Assembly (NCBI RefSeq): GCF_009189165.1
Contig: NZ_CP045118.1
Coordinates: 3,472,001-3,536,000, forward strand
Direction of reading: 5' to 3'
DNA length: 64,000 bases
Origin: Pseudomonas sp. SCB32
GTDB lineage: Bacteria > Pseudomonadota > Gammaproteobacteria > Pseudomonadales > Pseudomonadaceae
Of this stretch, positions 51,026 through 61,963 are shown piece by piece. The notes beneath the pieces are model-generated. The model was not told where the DNA came from, did no database searches, and saw nothing but the letters and a program-made list of their open reading frames with translations. Both the position numbers and the translations under genes were made by a program. Position 1 is the stretch's first letter. Each line of letters opens with the position of its first letter.

Positions 51026-51514
51026 TTAGATGTGGTAGATGTCGATGACCTGGCGGACGTAGTCGTTCTTCAAGACCACCTTCTTCGCCTTCACCAGCGG
51101 CTGCTCGCCGCGCACGTCGAGGGTGTAGAAGCTGGTGCCGAAGTGGCTGTCGACGGTCTTGTAGCGGAAGCTCAGGGTGTGCCAGTTGAAGCGCACCTGG
51201 CACAGCCCGTCGGCCTCGCCGAGCACCTCGATGTTGCTGAGGTTGTGCGAGGTGCGGGTGTCCGGCAGGGTCGCGCTGGAACGCTCGGTCTTGATGCGGA
51301 ACACGCGGTCTTCCAGGCCGCCACGGTTGCCGTACCAGATCAGCGAGATTTCCCGCTGCGGGTCTTCGGTGAGCTGGTCGCGGTCGTCCCAGGAGGGCAT
51401 CCAGAAGGTGGCGTCGGCGGCGTACAGTTCCAGCCAGGAATCCCAGTCCTTGTCGTCGAGGTAGCGGGCTTCGCGGTAGAGGAAGTCGCGGACGGTCTCA
51501 TAGCGGCTCATCAC
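51026..51514 (-). CDS. benB: Benzoate 1,2-dioxygenase, small (beta) subunit
   Basis: This 162-residue ring-hydroxylating dioxygenase beta subunit has the cone-shaped fold typical of the family ([54 protein letters not shown]). It supports the hexamer with BenA and has no cofactor. Its start overlaps the benA stop in ATGA. Confidence 0.95.
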   Translation of the reverse strand: MMSRYETVRDFLYREARYLDDKDWDSWLELYAADATFWMPSWDDRDQLTEDPQREISLIWYGNRGGLEDRVFRIKTERSSATLPDTRTSHNLSNIEVLGEADGLCQVRFNWHTLSFRYKTVDSHFGTSFYTLDVRGEQPLVKAKKVVLKNDYVRQVIDIYHI

Positions 51515-52878
51515 ACGCCCTCCTCTTTCACTGCAATGCGGTTGGCCTGCTCGGCCGCCAGCGCGTCGATCATGGTCTGCTGCCAGTACTGGTGCTGCAG
51601 CACGAACAGGCCTTCGTCCTCGGTGCGCACGCCGGAGAGCGCCGGCGCCAGCTCGATTTCCCGCGCTGCCTCATCGGCGCCGTCGATCCAGTGCTTCGCG
51701 CCACGCGACATGTCGTTCCAGCCGCCGGCGCTGCCCTGGTAGGCCTGCTGGCAGGAGCGGAATTCCTCCAGGTCGTCCGGCGTGGCCATGCCGCTGACGT
51801 TGAAGAAGTCCTCGTACTGGCGGATGCGCTGGGCGCGCGCCTCACTGCTCTCGCCCTTGGGCGCGATGCAGTAGATGGTGATCTCGGTGCGGTTGACGTC
51901 GATGGGCCGGGCGATGCGGATCTGCGAGCTGAACTGATCCATCAGGTAGACGTTGGGGTACAGGCAGAGGTTGCGCGAGTTCTCGATCATCCAGTCGGCG
52001 CGGGCCTGGCCGTGGTCACGGGCCAGTTCGTCGCGGCGCTCGAAAGCCGGACGCGCCTCGGGGTTCGCCCAGCGGGTCCAGAGCAGCAGGTGGCCGTGGT
52101 CGAAGGAGTAGAAACCGCCGCCCTGCTTGGCCCAGCCGCCGGCGCTCATGGTCTTCACTTCCTCGCCGGCTTCGCGCTGCTGGCGCTGGTTCTGGGTAGC
52201 GGCGTAGTTCCAGTGCACGGAGCTCACATGGTAGCCGTCGGCGCCGTTCTCGGCGGTGAGCTTCCAGTTGCCTTCGTAGATGTAGCTGGAGGAACCGCGC
52301 AGCACTTCCAAGCCTTCGGGGGACTGGTCGACGATCATGTCGATGATCTTCGCCGACTCGCCCAGGTGCTCCACCAGTGGCTTGACGTCGGCCTTCAGGC
52401 TGCCGAAGAGGAATCCGCGGTAGGACTCGAAGCGCGCCACCTTGGTCAGGTCGTGGGAGCCTTCGCAGTTGAAGCCGTCCGGGTAGCCGGCCTCGGCCGG
52501 GTCCTTGACCTTGAGCAGCTTGCCGGAGTTGTTGAAGGTCCAGCCGTGGAACGGGCAGGTGTAGCTGGAGCGATTGCCGGACTTGTGCCGGCAGAGCATG
52601 GCGCCCTTGTGACTGCAGGCATTGAGGAAGGCGTTGAGCACGCCGTCCTTGTTGCGTGCGATGAAGATCGACTGGCGACCGATCATGGTCGTGAGGAAGT
52701 CGTTCTTCTCGGGAATCTGGCTTTCATGGGCGAGGTAGACCCAGTTGCCTTCGAAGATGTGCTTCATCTCCAGGTCGAACAGGCGCGGGTCGGTGAACAT
52801 TTCCCGCCGGCAGCGGTAGACACCCTTCTCGGGGTCTTCTTCGAGCAGCGAACGCAAGTAGTCGATACCCAGGGACAT
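51511..52878 (-). CDS. benA: Benzoate 1,2-dioxygenase, large (alpha) subunit
   Basis: This 455-residue Rieske oxygenase subunit dihydroxylates benzoate. The Rieske ligands are Cys88, His90, Cys108 and His111 (CSHKGAMLC and CPFHGW). The mononuclear iron site is in the second half, in the [16 protein letters not shown] segment. It is the first gene of benABCD. Two XylS/BenR-type sites lie 64-99 bases upstream. Confidence 0.96.
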   Translation of the reverse strand: MSLGIDYLRSLLEEDPEKGVYRCRREMFTDPRLFDLEMKHIFEGNWVYLAHESQIPEKNDFLTTMIGRQSIFIARNKDGVLNAFLNACSHKGAMLCRHKSGNRSSYTCPFHGWTFNNSGKLLKVKDPAEAGYPDGFNCEGSHDLTKVARFESYRGFLFGSLKADVKPLVEHLGESAKIIDMIVDQSPEGLEVLRGSSSYIYEGNWKLTAENGADGYHVSSVHWNYAATQNQRQQREAGEEVKTMSAGGWAKQGGGFYSFDHGHLLLWTRWANPEARPAFERRDELARDHGQARADWMIENSRNLCLYPNVYLMDQFSSQIRIARPIDVNRTEITIYCIAPKGESSEARAQRIRQYEDFFNVSGMATPDDLEEFRSCQQAYQGSAGGWNDMSRGAKHWIDGADEAAREIELAPALSGVRTEDEGLFVLQHQYWQQTMIDALAAEQANRIAVKEEGV

Positions 52879-52941
52879 GGCCGGGGCCTCCGTTGTTTTT
52901 GTTCAGGCAGGCTCAGGTTATGGCTGGGTTGGCGGGGGCAA

Positions 52942-52977
52942 TATCCGCTTTGTGCAGAGTGCTATCCAGTTTCTGCA
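52942..52977 (-). promoter_or_regulatory. Two BenR/XylS-type binding sites before benA
   Basis: In the direction of benA, TGCAGAAACTGGATA (52963-52977) and TGCACAAAGCGGATA (52942-52956) are direct repeats of the TGCA-N6-GGNTA site known for XylS and BenR. They are 21 bp apart, two helical turns, the same layout as in the Pm promoter. Confidence 0.88.
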
Positions 52978-53030
52978 GGCGGCTGAAGCAGATGGGCTGG
53001 CGGCTCCTGGCGGGGCCGCCAGCAAGGGGC

Positions 53031-53480
53031 TCAGAGGTGGAAGACGACGCCGTATTCGCCGGCGACCTGCACGGTTTTCGGGACATCCACGGGGCCGGGT
53101 GGCACCTCGCGGTCCAGCGCGCGGAACATCTCGATGGCCTGGCTGCCGGCGCCGGTCACTTCGATCATCTCGCCGCCGCCGAGGCCGAAGTTGAAGCCAT
53201 GCAGGGTGCCGGCGGGAATATGGATCAGCGTCCCGGCATGGCAGGCCGCCGTACGCCCGGCGACGGTGAAGGAGACCTCACCCTGGAGCACGTAGAAGGA
53301 CTCGTCCCAGTCGTGGGTATGCAGCGGCGGGCCGGCGCCTTCCTCGCCCGACTGGAAGGTGATCCGCTGCGCCGCCGAGTCCGTATCGGCCACCAGCACG
53401 TTGATGCGGATACCGACGACGTTGAGGGCGGGGCTCCGCTCGCCCGGCGCGAGAATGAACGGGTTGGAAATCATGGACAT
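53031..53480 (-). CDS. Cupin-domain protein
   Basis: This 149-residue single-domain cupin has motif 1 as PPLHTHDWDESFYVLQGEVSF and motif 2 as AGTLIHIPAGTLHGFNFG, with the histidines and glutamate that bind a metal. The ATG at 53480 follows AGGGGAGG. It lies between benR and benA on the same strand, so it may be co-controlled, but cupins of this kind have many functions and none can be assigned. Confidence 0.8.
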   Translation of the reverse strand: MSMISNPFILAPGERSPALNVVGIRINVLVADTDSAAQRITFQSGEEGAGPPLHTHDWDESFYVLQGEVSFTVAGRTAACHAGTLIHIPAGTLHGFNFGLGGGEMIEVTGAGSQAIEMFRALDREVPPGPVDVPKTVQVAGEYGVVFHL

Positions 53481-53615
53481 GGCCTCCCCTTGGGGCGGCG
53501 CAAAATGCACACGCCTCTTTCCAGTAGAGTTCATCGACAAAAGCCAGGCGGGGAATCGGAAGAACGGCAGGGAACGCGTCGCGCTTTCATAGGGACAACG
53601 GTCTGTTGTGTTCCC

Positions 53616-53696
53616 GTAGGATGGCGTAGAGCGTCGCGAAACCCATCAGTTCCGTGCGCCAACAGCATGGGTATCGCTTCGCTCCACCCATCCTAC
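53616..53696. repeat. Palindromic intergenic element, GTAGGATGG family
   Basis: GTAGGATGGCGTAGAGC at the left and CGCTCCACCCATCCTAC at the right, very close to the units of the tandem array at 10351. Confidence 0.85.
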
Positions 53697-53734
53697 GAGC
53701 CGGTGATTTCTGGGAATCCACGATGTACGGCGAA

Positions 53735-54688
53735 TCAGCCGCGACGCTTGAGCGTCTCCGACGGCAGCTCCCCGAACTGCTGGCGATAGCTCTCGGAAAA
53801 GCGCCCCAGGTGCAGGAATCCATAATCCAGCGCCAGCTCGGTAACGCTGCGCACCGGGCAGGCCGGGTCGGCCAGGCAGGCGCGGATGCGCTCCAGCTTG
53901 AGGCGCCGGATGTACTGGCGCGGCGTGGTGCCGGCCTGGCGCTCGAACAACGCGTAGAGCGAGCGCAGGCTCATGGATGCCTGGCGGGCCAGGGCCTCGA
54001 CGTCGATGTCCTCGCGCAGGTGGCCCTCGATGTACGCCTCGATGCGCTCGAAGGAAGCGCTGGCGCCGGCGATCGGCTCGCGGCTGACGTTGCTCTTGAG
54101 CAGGGTCAGCAGCTTGCTGGCGACTATCTGCTGGTAGTGCTCGTCGACCCGCGCCAGGCGCTCGCTGGCCTCGGACTCCTGGCAGACCATCGACAGCAGG
54201 TTGACGAAGCCTTCCAGCTCACCGAGCTGGTAGCGGCTCTCGGTGAAGCGCACGCCAGCGCGCGGATGACTCCAGCGCTGCTCGGCACAGATGGCTTCGA
54301 GCAGGGTCACCGGAATCTTCAGGATGAATTTCTCGCAGTCGTCCGAGTAGGTCAGGTCGACCGGATCGTCCGGGTTGATCAGCAGCAGCTCGCCTGGCGC
54401 CAGGTAGTGCTCCTGGCGCTGGCCGCGCCACAGGCAGTGGCCGCTGAGCAGGATCTGCAGGTGGAAGATGCTTTCCAGCGCCGGCGAGGTGACGCGCACC
54501 GCGCCGCCGTAGCTGATGCGGCACAGGTCGAGGCTGGCGAAGCGCCGGTGGTTGAGGCTGGCCTGCGGATGCCCGTGGGCCGGCAGGCGCAGGTCGTGGG
54601 TGCCCACGTGCTGGTTGACGTAGCCGGACACCGCGTAGGGGTCGGCGCGTTCGAACACTCGGCTACGTTCGCTCAGCAGGTTTTGCAT
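53735..54688 (-). CDS. benR: AraC/XylS-family activator BenR
   Basis: This 317-residue activator of the benzoate genes has an N-terminal cupin-like effector domain and the XylS-type AraC HTH at about residues 210-317 (IDVEALARQASMSLRSLYALFERQAGTTPRQYIRRLKLERIRACL, then VTELALDYGFLHLGRFSESYRQQFGELPSETL). It should bind benzoate and act on the two sites at 52942-52977. I chose the ATG at 54688; a GTG three codons upstream is possible. Confidence 0.93.
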   Translation of the reverse strand: MQNLLSERSRVFERADPYAVSGYVNQHVGTHDLRLPAHGHPQASLNHRRFASLDLCRISYGGAVRVTSPALESIFHLQILLSGHCLWRGQRQEHYLAPGELLLINPDDPVDLTYSDDCEKFILKIPVTLLEAICAEQRWSHPRAGVRFTESRYQLGELEGFVNLLSMVCQESEASERLARVDEHYQQIVASKLLTLLKSNVSREPIAGASASFERIEAYIEGHLREDIDVEALARQASMSLRSLYALFERQAGTTPRQYIRRLKLERIRACLADPACPVRSVTELALDYGFLHLGRFSESYRQQFGELPSETLKRRG

Positions 54689-54810
54689 ACAAGGCACTCA
54701 CGGTTGTTGTCGGCCGCGATCTGCGCCGCGGTCGCTCCAGTCTAGGCGAGCGGCGCGAAGAGGGAACGGGACCGAGATGAATGGCAACACACTCCCTTGC
54801 CCGCACGCTC

Positions 54811-56160
54811 TCAGGTGGCGTCGGCGTGGCTGACCAGGCCCTTGATCACCACGGCGGCGGTGGCAATGGCGGCCGGGACGATCAGCGCGGTCAGCACCTG
54901 TTCGAAGTTCCAGCCGAGGCCCAGCAGGGTGGCGCCGATCCAGGCACCCAGGATGGCGCCGAAGCGGCCGATGCCGAGCATCCAGGACACCCCGGTGGCG
55001 CGCCCCTGGGTTGGGTAGAAGCGCGCGGCGAGCGATGGCATGGCCGACTGCGCGCCGTTCACGCACATGCCGGCAGCCAGCACCAGGGTCGCCAGCAGCG
55101 TGACGGTGCCCAGGCTTTGCCCCACGCAATAGGCGAACACACCGGCCAGGCAGTAGAAGATGCCGATCACCTTGTGCGGATTGAACCGGTCCATGGCCCA
55201 GCCCACCGCCACCGAGCTGAGTACTCCGCCGAGCTGGAACAGCGCGCCGATGAAAGCGGCCTGCTCCATGCTCGCGCCGGCATCGCGCATCAGGGTCGGC
55301 AGCCAGCTGGTCAGCAGGTAGACGATAACCAGGCCCATGAAATAGGTCAGCCACAGCAGCAGGGTGCCGGCGCTGTAAGTACCGGAGAAGATCAACCGGA
55401 ACACGTTGCCGCCCTGTACCGTCTTCTGCTCCGGGATGCTGAAGTCGCGCGCGGCGACCACCTCGGCCGGCGCGATGGGCGCCAGCACGCGCCTGACCTG
55501 CTCCGCCCCGCGATTACGCACCACCAGGAAGCGCGCCGACTCCGGCAGCCATACCAGCAGCACCACCGCCAGCACCAGCGGCAGCACGCCGCCAAGCAGC
55601 AGCAGGCTGTGCCAGCCGTAGGCCGGGATCAGCTTGGCGGAGACAAAACCGCCCGAGGCCATGCCCAGGTTGAAGCCGCAGAACATACTGGTCACCAGCA
55701 GCGACTTGAGGCGTTCGGGGGTGTACTCGGAGAGCAGCGTGGTGGCGTTGGGCATCGCCGCCCCCAGCCCCAGGCCAGTGAGGAAGCGCAGTGCCAGCAG
55801 CTGGTCGAGGTTTGCGCTGTAGGCCGAGATCAGGCTGAAGAGGCCGAACAGGAACACCGCCACCACCAGCACGCCCTTGCGCCCGAAGCGGTCGGCCAGC
55901 GGGCCGGAGCCCAGCGCGCCGAACACCATGCCGATCAGCGCAGCACTCATCACCGGGCCGAGGCTGGCGCGGTCGATCCCCCAGTCCTGGGTCAGCGCCG
56001 GGGCGATGAAGCCCATGGCGGCGGTATCCAGGCCATCCAGGAAGACGATGAGGAAGCACAGCAGCACGATGCGGCACTGGTACAGCGACAGCGGCTGGGC
56101 GTTGATGAAGGTCTGGACGTCGAGCGTGCCGGCAGCGGGCACGTGGGCGGAGCTGGTCAT
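54811..56160 (-). CDS. pcaK: Aromatic acid:H+ symporter, PcaK type
   Basis: This 449-residue MFS permease of the AAHS family has twelve helices and the family motif DGLDTAAMGFIAPAL in helix 1 (with the acidic residues), then GALGSGPLADRFGRKGVLV. As I recall it, the sequence follows P. putida PcaK closely through to the end (GLVSHADAT). It should import 4-hydroxybenzoate or protocatechuate, which would feed pcaB, pcaC and pcaD. The ATG at 56160 follows AGGAAG; the longer frame is not coding. PcaR-like boxes upstream support this identity over BenK. Confidence 0.88.
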   Translation of the reverse strand: MTSSAHVPAAGTLDVQTFINAQPLSLYQCRIVLLCFLIVFLDGLDTAAMGFIAPALTQDWGIDRASLGPVMSAALIGMVFGALGSGPLADRFGRKGVLVVAVFLFGLFSLISAYSANLDQLLALRFLTGLGLGAAMPNATTLLSEYTPERLKSLLVTSMFCGFNLGMASGGFVSAKLIPAYGWHSLLLLGGVLPLVLAVVLLVWLPESARFLVVRNRGAEQVRRVLAPIAPAEVVAARDFSIPEQKTVQGGNVFRLIFSGTYSAGTLLLWLTYFMGLVIVYLLTSWLPTLMRDAGASMEQAAFIGALFQLGGVLSSVAVGWAMDRFNPHKVIGIFYCLAGVFAYCVGQSLGTVTLLATLVLAAGMCVNGAQSAMPSLAARFYPTQGRATGVSWMLGIGRFGAILGAWIGATLLGLGWNFEQVLTALIVPAAIATAAVVIKGLVSHADAT

Positions 56161-56368
56161 GCGAAGGCTTCCTGCGAAGGGTTCGTCGCAGCAATGCCAG
56201 CCACGCCGGCACCGCTCTCGACGGACAGGAATGAGGCGCAAGCCGGAGCACGCACGGACCGGCAATCAAGGCAGGCGATGAATGCCCAGGCTGACGCTCA
56301 TTGTTGTTATTGCCCCGCCCGGCCGGGCGGGGTTGGGCCAACAGTACGGAGAGTCACCGGGCGGTTCA

Positions 56369-56402
56369 ATTCGATGATCGCCTATGCGTTCGATTAGCGA
56401 AC
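56369..56402 (-). promoter_or_regulatory. Two PcaR-like boxes before pcaK
   Basis: In the direction of pcaK, GTTCGCTAATCGAAC (56388-56402) matches the PcaR site at 13 of 15 positions. AGGCGATCATCGAAT (56369-56383) follows after 4 bases with a weaker match. The 19-bp spacing is the same as before pcaI. Confidence 0.7.
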
Positions 56403-56437
56403 AGCTTTGGCCGTCATTGTCGCCGCTGGCCGCCGTT

Positions 56438-57552
<1,115 letters not shown>

Positions 57553-57556
<4 letters not shown>

Positions 57557-58758
57557 GAGTAGAAGGTCGGTTGCGGCAGTTGCTGGTTCAGCGCCCAGTC
57601 GCCCAGCTCGCGGACCTTATAGTCCACCGGGTCGTGCAGGGTCTGGGTACGCAGATTGCGCCAGTAGCGGTCGATGCGCAGCGCGGCATGGGTGGAGCGC
57701 GCGCCGGTGACTTCGAACAGGCGGTTGCAGATCTCCAGGCCGTTGCGGGTAGCCGCGACCTTGGCGGTGGCGATGGCCACGGCCAACCGGCCGCGTTCCT
57801 CGGCGTCCAGCGCAGCGCCCTTGCTCCAGGCTTCGTCGAGCAGTTGCGCGGCACGGCGCACCAGCAGGCGGGTGCTTTCCAGGCCAACCCAGAACTCGCC
57901 GTAATGCGCGAGCACGTAGGGATCTTCGGCGACCGTGGGGACGCTGGCGCGGAACCACGGGCGGGCTTCCTTCAGCGTGTATTGCCGCGCTTCCTCGAAC
58001 GCGCCTTCGGCGATGCCGAGGAAGACGTGGGTGAAGATCAGCTGGGCGATCAGCGGGCGCAGGCAGGCGAACGGCGTGCTCAGCGGGCCCGGATCGAGCA
58101 GCAGTTCGCTCTCCTCCACCCGCACGCGCTCGAAGGTGGCGCTGCCGCTGTCGGTCTGGCGCTGGCCCATGTTGTCCCAGTCGTGGGCCAGGCTGATGCC
58201 GCTGCGCGCGGTGGGGATGGCGGCGATAAGCAGCTTGCCGCCCTCGCCGTCCAGCGCGGAGGCGATGAGCATTTCCGAGTCCAGCGCGCCGGAGCAGAAG
58301 CTCTTGCGCCCGGAGAACTCGCGCCAGCCGGCGAAGGTGCGCGACACGGTGCGGGTATCCAGCGGGTTCAGCGCGTTGCCCCAGAACCATTGATTACGTG
58401 CGGTCAGCTCGAACCACGGCTGCCACTGCTCGGGGCGCGAGAACAGGCGCACGGTGGCCAGCATCAGGTGCTGGAAGCCGAACACGTGGGCGATGGAGCT
58501 GTCGACCACGGCGAACTGGCGGACGATGTCCAGCGTGGTACTCCAGTTAGCGCCCAGGCCGCCGTACTCAGTGGGGATGATCAGCGACAGCAGGCCGCTC
58601 TGGCGCAGCACATCGCGCTCGGCCTTCGGCGTACCGCCACGGATGTCGCGCTCGGCAGCGGTTTCGGCGAAACCGGCGGCCAGGCGTTGGGCAATTAGCC
58701 CAGGGGTCAGTGCGGTCTGACCGGGTGTCTGTGCGTCGAGACGCGTCTTGGCGTTCAC
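57553..58758 (-). CDS. msuC: Acyl-CoA-dehydrogenase-like flavin monooxygenase MsuC
   Basis: This 401-residue flavin-dependent enzyme of the acyl-CoA dehydrogenase fold oxidises methanesulfinate to methanesulfonate with reduced FMN from MsuE. Visible marks are YGGLGANWSTTLDIVRQ, RKSFCSGALDSEMLI and ARSTHAALRIDRYWRNLRTQTLHDPVDYK, typical of the SfnB/MsuC/DszC branch. The start is GTG at 58758. It lies between msuD and sfnR. Confidence 0.9.
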
Positions 58759-58787
58759 GCTCGCTTCCTTCTGAATGGGTTAATCGC

Positions 58788-58877
58788 TTTCTGGGTCCCC
58801 GCGTTCGCGGGGATGACAGCCCTTGGCACGCCTGTGGGCGAGGATGCGTCGTCACCCCCGCGAACGCGGGGGCCCAA
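58788..58877. repeat. Palindromic intergenic element, CCCGCGTTCGCGGG family, pair
   Basis: CTGGGTCCCCGCGTTCGCGGGGATGAC and GTCACCCCCGCGAACGCGGGGGCCCA lie in the gap between msuD and msuC. Confidence 0.85.
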
Positions 58878-58888
58878 TGAACAACGCC

Positions 58889-60034
58889 TTAGCTCGCAGC
58901 CCGCACCGGCAGCACGTCGTTGGCGATCATTTCGCCGAACGGCCCGGTGAGGTTGGTCACGCCGCGCCCGGCGAGGCTGGCGTAGGGCTCGGGCAGCAAC
59001 GGGAAAACCAGCTCGGCGAAGCGGTAGGCCTCCTCCAGGTGCGGGTAGCCGGAGAAGATGAAGCTGTCGATCCCCAGGTCGGCGTACTCCTTGATGCGCT
59101 CGGCGACCTGCTGCGCATCGCCCACAAGCGCGGTGCCGGCGCCGCCGCGCACCAGGCCGACGCCGGCCCAGAGGTTGGGATGGATCTCCAGCTGGTCGCG
59201 GCGTCCGCCGTGCAGCGCGGCCATGCGCCGCTGGCCTTCGGAGTCGAAGCGGGCGAAGGACTTCTGCGCATTGGCGATGGTTTCGTCGGAGATGTTGGCG
59301 ATCAGCTTGTCGGCGGCCTTCCACGCTTCCTCGGCGGTCTCGCGGACGATCACGTGCAGGCGGATGCCGAACTTCACGCTGCGGCCCTGCTTCGCGGCCT
59401 TCTCGCGCACATCGGCGATCTTCTGCGCGACCGCCTGCGGCGGCTCGCCCCAGGTCAGGTAGACGTCCACCTGCTCGGCGGCCAGGTCATGGGCCTCGGC
59501 GGAGGAGCCGCCGAAGTACAGCGGCGGGTAAGGCTTCTGGATCGGCGGATAGAGTGCCTTGGCGTTCTCCACCTGCAGGTGCTTGCCGGCGAAGTCCACG
59601 GACTCGCCCTGCAGCACGCGGCGCCAGATGCGCAGGAACTCGTCGGTGACTTCGTAGCGTTCGGCATGGCTGAGGTGGATGCCGTCGCCACGGTTTTCAT
59701 CCGGGTCGCCGCCGGTGACCACATTAATCAGCAGGCGCCCGCCGGACAGGCGATCCAGGGTCGCGGCCATGCGCGCGGAAACGGTCGGCGAGATGATCCC
59801 CGGACGGATCGCCACCAGGTAGCGCAGGCGCTCGGTAAGCGGCGCCAGGGCCGAGGCGACCACCCACGAATCCTCACAGGAGCGGCCGGTGGGAATCAGC
59901 ACGCCGTAGTAGCCGAGGGAGTCGGCGGCCTGGGCGATCTGCTTGAGATAAGGCAGCGATACCGGGCGGGCGCCCTCGCTGGTGCCGAGGAAGTGGCCGT
60001 CACCATGGGTGGGCAGGAACCAGAATACGTTCAT
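58889..60034 (-). CDS. msuD: FMNH2-dependent methanesulfonate monooxygenase MsuD
   Basis: This 381-residue luciferase-like monooxygenase of the SsuD type cleaves methanesulfonate to sulfite and formaldehyde. It has [17 protein letters not shown] at the start, [39 protein letters not shown] and [18 protein letters not shown], all typical of SsuD/MsuD. Reduced FMN comes from MsuE, encoded 10 bases upstream in the transcript. Confidence 0.93.
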   Translation of the reverse strand: MNVFWFLPTHGDGHFLGTSEGARPVSLPYLKQIAQAADSLGYYGVLIPTGRSCEDSWVVASALAPLTERLRYLVAIRPGIISPTVSARMAATLDRLSGGRLLINVVTGGDPDENRGDGIHLSHAERYEVTDEFLRIWRRVLQGESVDFAGKHLQVENAKALYPPIQKPYPPLYFGGSSAEAHDLAAEQVDVYLTWGEPPQAVAQKIADVREKAAKQGRSVKFGIRLHVIVRETAEEAWKAADKLIANISDETIANAQKSFARFDSEGQRRMAALHGGRRDQLEIHPNLWAGVGLVRGGAGTALVGDAQQVAERIKEYADLGIDSFIFSGYPHLEEAYRFAELVFPLLPEPYASLAGRGVTNLTGPFGEMIANDVLPVRAAS

Positions 60035-60044
60035 GGTTGAATCC

Positions 60045-60605
60045 TCAAGCGGTCTTCAGCAGTAACGGATGGGCGGCGAACAATGGCGCGGCGCGCTCGG
60101 CGGCCAGCTGGATGCGGGCACGCAGGGTGTCGCTGGTGATCTGGTAGTTGGCGAAATCCGCCTCGCTGGCATACACGCCAATGGGCAGGGTGATCGACTG
60201 GAAGAAGCTGAACAGCGGACGCAACTGGTGGTCGAGGACCAGCGCGTGGCGCTCGCTGCCACCGGTGGCGGCGAGCAGCACCGGGGTGTCGACCAGGGCG
60301 TGCATCTCCACCAGGTCAAACAGGTGCTTGAGCAGGCCCGGATAAGAGCCGCGGTAGACCGGCGAGGCAACCACCAGCAGGTCGGCGGTCTCGATCTCGC
60401 GCAGGGTTTGCTCCAACTCGGCGGAGAGTTCCTGGCGCGACAGCGCGGCGCCCAGAGGGCGGGCGATGTCGGCCAGTTCGATCAATCTGGCGTCTATCGG
60501 AAGCTGCTCGCCGAGGGCGTCCAGCACGGCCTGGGTAAGCACCAGAGTGCGCGAGGGGCGATAGGTGCCGCCGGAGACGGCGACCACTTTGATGGGGCGG
60601 GTCAT
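60045..60605 (-). CDS. msuE: NADH-dependent FMN reductase MsuE
   Basis: This 186-residue flavodoxin-like reductase gives reduced FMN to MsuD and MsuC. It has [26 protein letters not shown], the [18 protein letters not shown] segment and [26 protein letters not shown], as in MsuE/SsuE proteins. It is the first gene of the operon, with the sigma-54 promoter 43 bases before the start. Confidence 0.93.
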   Translation of the reverse strand: MTRPIKVVAVSGGTYRPSRTLVLTQAVLDALGEQLPIDARLIELADIARPLGAALSRQELSAELEQTLREIETADLLVVASPVYRGSYPGLLKHLFDLVEMHALVDTPVLLAATGGSERHALVLDHQLRPLFSFFQSITLPIGVYASEADFANYQITSDTLRARIQLAAERAAPLFAAHPLLLKTA

Positions 60606-60647
60606 GGGTTTTCCCTGTTGACTGTTGCGCTAGGTACAGAGCGCTTC

Positions 60648-60663
60648 AGCAAGGGTTGTACCA
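60648..60663 (-). promoter_or_regulatory. Sigma-54 promoter before msuE
   Basis: On the minus strand TGGTACAACCCTTGCT matches the -24/-12 consensus TGGCAC-N5-TTGC at all but one core base, with exact spacing. Confidence 0.82.
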
Positions 60664-60744
60664 ACCTCCGCAAGGGCCCGTAGCAACAGGGAAATGTGCG
60701 ATTTCAGCGCAGTTTGCCGGGGTTTCGCCGGGGATTCCTGTCAG

Positions 60745-60784
60745 CCTGGCAACAACGCTGCTGATCCGCTGTTGCCAGGGCAAC
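60745..60784. promoter_or_regulatory. Palindrome cluster, candidate SfnR enhancer site
   Basis: CCTGGCAACA (60745-60754) is inverted as TGTTGCCAGG (60770-60779). The right arm also forms GTTGCC-AG-GGCAAC at 60771-60784. The cluster lies 82-121 bp upstream of the -24 element, the usual place for an enhancer. It is also just past the stop of the next gene, but no T run follows. Confidence 0.55.
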
Positions 60785-60800
60785 ACCCTGGTGCCACCGA

Positions 60801-61925
60801 TCAGGCGGCGACTTCACGCGTGCCGTGGGAAATCTTCAGCCCTTCGAGTTCGGCCAGATAGTCCTCGACGCTGATCAGCCCGACGCAGGGCATCGCGCCC
60901 CGCTGGTCGAGTCGCCCCGCCGCAAGCTTGCGCGCCAACGCCACGGCCGCCATGCAGGGGATGTTCGGGCCGTGGTCGTCCAGGGCGATCAGCTCCCAGC
61001 ACAGCGTCAGTGCGTTGCCCGCCTCGTCCGCGCCCTTGACCTGCACGAACATGCCGCTGCGGCCGTCGCCCAGCGGCTGCATCGCCACCGCCAGCCGGTG
61101 CAGGCCATTGCTCAGGGCCGCGGCGTTCTTCAAGAGTCGCGCGCGTACCAGCCAGGACAAGCCCCAGGTACCGAGCTGGGTGATCCGCAAACCCAGGCCC
61201 GCGGAAAAACGCACCTCGCGCACGCCGGGGTAGCGCTGCGGGAACAGCTCCAGGTCCGGCACGTCGCAGTGGGCCACCCAGCGCCGGCCGAGCGGTTTGG
61301 GGAAGCGGTGCACGCTCAGGCCCTGCCAGCCGTGCACGGCCTGCCACTGGCCTTCGCGCCACTGGCGCAGCGGCTTGCCGCAATAGCCCAGGACGGCGGC
61401 CAGGGTGGCGATGCCGGGGATCTTCGCCGAGGAACTGATGCCGTGGTGAATGCTGTCCAGCCGCTGGAAGCGCGAGCGCAGCTGGTCGACCACCGCCGCG
61501 CTGAGCGCCGGGACCGAGCTGGCGCCGCTGCACACCAGTACCCCGGCGCGGCGGGCGGCACGGTCGAGCTCGCCGATACCGCAGACGAAGCGTCGCGCGT
61601 CGGCAAGATCGATGTAATGGGCCCGTGCACCGATAGCGGCACGAGCAACGCGGTAGTCCTGGCCCTGAAAGGGCCCGGCGGTGGAGATGACCAGATTGAC
61701 CTTGAGCTCAATGAGCCGGCCAGCCAGCGTCGGCTGGTTCATGTCCAGGCACACGGCCTCGCCGCCTACCTCGCGCGCCAGCGCACTGGCACGCTTCTGG
61801 TCGCGTCCGCCGACCAGCACGCGAATCCCTTCGATCCCACTCAGGCGCCGAACGATCAGGCTGCCGAAATTGCCATAGCCGCCCAGTACCAGGACGCGAA
61901 ATGACGGTTCAACTGACACAGACAT
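60801..61925 (-). CDS. Saccharopine-dehydrogenase-like NAD(P)-binding protein
   Basis: This 374-residue protein has an N-terminal Rossmann fold (VLVLGGYGNFGSLIVRRLS) and the saccharopine dehydrogenase pattern NLVISTAGPFQGQDYRVARAAIGARAHYIDLAD. The C-terminal half has no recognised catalytic domain. The reaction is unknown; relatives are annotated as saccharopine dehydrogenase or trans-acting enoyl reductase. The ATG at 61925 follows GGGAG. It runs in the same direction as the GFA gene 38 bases upstream and may share its transcript. Confidence 0.82.
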   Translation of the reverse strand: MSVSVEPSFRVLVLGGYGNFGSLIVRRLSGIEGIRVLVGGRDQKRASALAREVGGEAVCLDMNQPTLAGRLIELKVNLVISTAGPFQGQDYRVARAAIGARAHYIDLADARRFVCGIGELDRAARRAGVLVCSGASSVPALSAAVVDQLRSRFQRLDSIHHGISSSAKIPGIATLAAVLGYCGKPLRQWREGQWQAVHGWQGLSVHRFPKPLGRRWVAHCDVPDLELFPQRYPGVREVRFSAGLGLRITQLGTWGLSWLVRARLLKNAAALSNGLHRLAVAMQPLGDGRSGMFVQVKGADEAGNALTLCWELIALDDHGPNIPCMAAVALARKLAAGRLDQRGAMPCVGLISVEDYLAELEGLKISHGTREVAA

Positions 61926-61963
61926 CAATACTCCCTACACCCGCCGGCCTCATGCCAGCTCCC

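Noticed and set aside
54811..56160. Identification as the benzoate transporter BenK because it is next to benR
   Set aside because: The sequence pattern and the PcaR-like boxes fit PcaK better.
60721..60800. sigma-54 promoter using GGCAACACCCTGGTGCCA on the minus strand
   Set aside because: The gap between the two elements is 2 bases too long. The site at 60648-60663 has exact spacing.
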